In this document: piece by piece, positions 60,942 to 64,000 of the stretch
Layout: the number at the start of each line of letters is the position of its first letter
How positions within the stretch are numbered: the stretch's first letter is position 1
DNA from: Entoloma clypeatum
Taxonomy: Eukaryota; Basidiomycota; Agaricomycetes; Agaricales; Entolomataceae
Assembly (NCBI GenBank): GCA_963565915.1
Contig: OY751490.1
Coordinates: 2,542,001-2,606,000, forward strand
Direction of reading: 5' to 3'
DNA: 64,000 nucleotides
Position numbers and translations under genes: made by a program
The notes under the pieces: model-generated
What the model was told of the DNA's origin: nothing
Database searches by the model: none
Seen by the model: the letters and a program-made list of their open reading frames with translations, nothing else

Positions 60942-62500
60942 TCAGGCACTGACGTTCAGCTCGCGATCGAGCTGTAGCGCGAGTTCCAAGTCCTTGTCCG
61001 CCTGCTCTTTCCGCCTTGCCGCTTCCTCTTCTGCCAGTCGGATTGCTTGAATTCTATCGTTGTCAGGGCTTGGATGTGGCGAAGGTTGCCTTCCATGAGG
61101 CCTAGGTAGACTATCCGAGTGACCAGGTGGCAGAGGAAGTGGTGTTTGGTATCGGGCTTGGAGATAGGGATCCGGCAGGTTGTTTGTGGTAGGCTGTTGT
61201 ACAACCGGTCTCTGTGGCGAAATGTATGAGCCAGGGGCCTCGGGCGGCGTAGGAGTAGCAGCAATAGGGAAAGTGATAGGTCGAGATGAATTATCTGCCA
61301 CCCACATAGGCGGTGCGGATCCTGGTGGTGGACTCGGATAGGGTACGGTCAGAGGCGCTGATGTTGCGCTCGCATTGGGTAGCTGGCTCAGAGAAGGGGG
61401 GGTAGGTCCAAGGCTGAGAGAAGGGGAATAGGTTGAGAGATTGGGTCCAGGGCCCGGGTAACCATATACTGGGACAACTGGTGGTGCATGCGACAGCGAT
61501 GTTGATGGTGTTCGCGAGTGGATATTACTTCCCGACGAAGGCACTCGATTTCCCGTTTGCATTCCCGGTCGCAACGTGGTTGGGAGATTTTGTGGAGGAG
61601 TCGCATATGGGTCAGACAGAACCTGTTGAAGGCTGAGAGGGGTTCCGTGCTTCTTCGGTCGGACCCCGCCGGGTAACAGAGCATTTGGAAGAGGCGCCGA
61701 CATCGGGCTCTCTTGTGGGACTGGTGGAAGAGGTGAGTCGGCACGTTTGGGAGATGTCGCAGAGGATGGCCGAGAGGATGATGGGACGGGCGCTTGATAT
61801 CTTCCCTCGACACTGGGTGAGGTAACTTGCTGTCCCTGATGTTTCTTGTTATCCGTTTGCTGTGTTGACGATAGCGACTGCACTTGTGGATGGCGAGATA
61901 GTCTTGCTGCCGGAGTCAGTTTGGAGGGCCGCCTGGTGATTCCAGCCGCTGGAACGCTAAGGTTGGCCGCACCAGCAGGTACGGGAGTATGGGAGTAGTA
62001 GGTCATCTCTAGGTACACATCCCCCCGGACAACGCCATCAACATCGAGGCTCACCCATTCTGTAGATTCCATCTTAGGCTCAATATGTCTCTGTATGCGG
62101 AAAGAAGGCTTACCGTCGAACTCTCCTGTTTTCAGGGTTTCGGAAATGTCGACTGTTCCTTTACCTAGGAGATCGTCTGACTTGCGCTCCTGTGCGAAAC
62201 AAGCGACTTCAAGTTTTCTGCTCTTCTCTGTGACCTGCTTCAAGATTGGAAATCTCAACTCAGCATCCCACATGGGATGCTGGCCGCCTTTGATCTCAAC
62301 TGGAGTCTTCTTGGTGACACCTGACGTATTGATGAGTTTACCCTTCCAACAGAGGTATTACATGCAACGAGGAATCATATCGTACCATTCAAGGTTGCCT
62401 GTGCAAAGACATCTTGCTTGTAAAAGGAATGTTTGTCGTTCAAGTTTCTTGCTTTGAGGACGACAACGACCAAAATACCCAGCTCGGCCTCCTTGGACAT
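60942..62500 (-). CDS. C2-domain protein with Pro-rich region, Inn1/Fic1-like
   Basis: About 500 aa. An N-terminal C2 domain (L-G-I-L-V-V-V-V-L-K-A-R-N-L; G-G-Q-H-P-M-W-D-A-E-L-R-F; G-D-V-Y-L-E-M-T-Y-Y) is followed by a long Pro/Ser-rich region and a charged helix ending D-L-E-L-A-L-Q-L-D-R-E-L, which looks like a ubiquitin-interacting motif. C2 plus PxxP-rich tail recalls the cytokinesis proteins Inn1/Fic1. Exon 2 is 60942..62342. The joint with exon 1 is unclear: a GT donor after T-L-N gives a stop, whereas a GC donor (exon 62399..62500) or an upstream GT keeps frame. An in-frame ATG at 62578 would add a short S-T-G repeat. Confidence 0.75.
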
Positions 62501-63270
62501 GGGATGGGAGCCGGTTGAGCCAGTTGAGCCAGTGGAGTGGTGTTGGAGGCTGTTGACTTCCTCAAAACATTTAATCATTAATCATTATCAACGACATCAC
62601 TTGCATCTGACTTTATTTATATATCTAGGAGGAATCTGATATGCCTTGCACAGCATCAAAATAAGGTGGACATTGAGGTTTGGAAGAGAACAATAGAGCG
62701 TATTTGCAACGGCCTTTTCGACGGTTTCACTTTTCAAAAGGTTACCATCAGCTGCTGCAGTGGAGGCCCATCACACGGTAAAATCCGTATATCAGTGATG
62801 GTTGATTCGACGCATCTACGGTTAGACGTGTCTTGATTGCTTTCCCTTGCTTTGCGAACACTGGCAAGGATTATCTTACAGTGTCGGTGCGTGTCCATGG
62901 TCGGCGCAATGCTTTCACGTGCTGATGCGCTGATCACTCAGCCAGCTTGTGGAGCCATCACTTTTAAGCGAGTTCTCAACAATTTGTTTGAAAAGTGGCC
63001 CAGGAGCCGTTGCAAATAATTAATACGCTCTAATAGGTACTTCCGAATAAATCAATAAATCAATGATAGACGAACCAGTCGTTTTGATCAGAGGTATATA
63101 TATGTTTATCCCGACGTAGGTTCCCCTTCGCCACGAATAAAGGATGTCAAGAAAGAACAGTAAACTCGGAAAAGCACTCACAAACCTGTACACGTTTCGC
63201 ATTCTCATGCGCAAAAGAGACTTGAATAGCACGTTTTGCTATCAGGCCTCAGTATCGCAGCGGCAAGGCA
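62501..63270. other. Intergenic region with a short 9-bp tandem repeat at its left end
   Basis: About 770 bp between the C2 gene and the last gene. Around 62508..62535 a 9-bp unit (gagccagtt) is repeated three times with one or two changes. Beyond it there are only short frames on both strands. It probably holds the two divergent promoters. Confidence 0.45.
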
Positions 63271-64000
63271 ATGTCCGAGTCAAAACTAGATATTAACACC
63301 AATGAATTGGCGACATGTTTCGGGATGTACACGAAGGCCGCCTCACTTGCGAATCATGATCCCCAAGAGTTCTTCGGTTATCGATCAACGGAGGGAGAGG
63401 CCCCCGATACGCCATCCATCAGAGGTACCTATTTGCGATAAAGATCAGAATTAGTTGGATATCGGAGAGATGTTACCTGTCAGGAAACGCAGCACGTTTG
63501 TCGGATATATCCAGATTGTAAACATGTTCGACAGCTGGTACATATACCTATCAGCGCTCCGGCATGGTCTGTTTCGAGAGATGCCGCAGAGAATCAGTGC
63601 CTCGCCTTCCTTCGTTTCTCCGTTCAATGCTTGACCACTTCTGGATCGGCCGATCTCGAAACTGCTCTGGCATTTTCCCGTGCATTGAAAAGGATTTTTA
63701 CGGTCGATGCTTCAGTACGCTTTCGCCATGGAGTGTGAGGTGGTTCCAAGGGGGAGGGGGGGTATTTTGACCCGGATTGCCATCTTCAACGCCATTCCAG
63801 GTAGTTCGGACATTGAAACAGTTCGGGGATACCCTCAGCATTACAAGGGGCACCAAGGCGGGCCATCAACAAACCTGATAGTAGTTGGCTGCGCGAGGCC
63901 ACGAAAGTTAGGGTCATCGGGCAGATTTCGATCCAGAAAGTTCCTACATACTGTATATTGGAATTTCGCAGCTCATCTAAGGCCATAAGGGTCATTAGAG
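63271..64000 (+). CDS. Unrecognised gene, 3' end beyond the window
   Basis: Possible exons 63271..63424, 63484..63517, 63555..63714 and 63801 onward keep one frame: M-S-E-S-K-L-D-I-N-T-N, E-F-F-G-Y-R-S-T-E-G-E, N-Q-C-L-A-F-L-R-F-S-V-Q and L-A-F-S-R-A-L-K-R-I-F. The second intron would be only 37 nt. After 63801 the frame meets stops near 63870 unless another intron is removed, and open sequence continues to the window edge. Composition looks coding, but I recognise no family. Confidence 0.4.

Overview
The window is nuclear DNA of a filamentous basidiomycete, most likely an Agaricomycete (mushroom-forming class). The evidence is a dense set of fungal genes on both strands, each cut by many short introns (mostly 46-65 nt, GT...CTNAC-type branch...AG), exons down to 8 nt, and basidiomycete-style proteins (DUF4139 protein, SARAF, SKG6-like membrane protein, CFEM/GPI protein, FRAG1/Sfk1 protein). 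I could not name the species. I saw no transposon, rRNA, tRNA or CRISPR. All gene models were spliced by hand; for each multi-exon model given as complete, the exon lengths sum to a multiple of three and the phases agree.

Layout. 0-10.5 kb: a CaaX-ending coiled-coil protein (partial), a membrane-anchored Shelph-type phosphatase, a small probable mitochondrial protein, the PP2A catalytic subunit and CCT5 chaperonin head to head, a Sec14 lipid-transfer protein and a proline iminopeptidase. 10.6-19 kb: a SUN-domain nuclear envelope protein and a DUF4139 protein with start codons 51 bp apart, splicing factor BUD13 and an MFS transporter. 19-28.6 kb: an IMD/BAR-like protein, Mediator MED19, a second MFS transporter carrying an in-frame TGA, and SARAF. 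28.8-37 kb: an OPT transporter head to head with cytosolic methionyl-tRNA synthetase, an unrecognised nuclear-type protein and an Hsp20. 37-50 kb: Srs2-like UvrD helicase, metacaspase, PPN2-like polyphosphatase behind a gamma-glutamylcyclotransferase-like gene, CTU2 and uridine kinase/UPRT. 50-64 kb: a divergent Ca2+/H+ exchanger, dynein roadblock light chain, a CFEM GPI protein, an SKG6-like membrane protein, an APH-fold kinase, COX4, an Sfk1-like membrane protein, a C2-domain (Inn1/Fic1-like) protein and a partial gene at the right edge.

Most genes are housekeeping and share no single pathway. The notable signals are in gene architecture. GC-AG introns (usually GCAAGT) make up about 1 in 20 of roughly 210 introns. 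Micro-exons of 8-16 nt are frequent, and one terminal exon holds only the stop codon. Neighbouring genes are packed so tightly that promoters must overlap, and in one case two coding regions on the same strand are 5 nt apart, a candidate dicistronic transcript.
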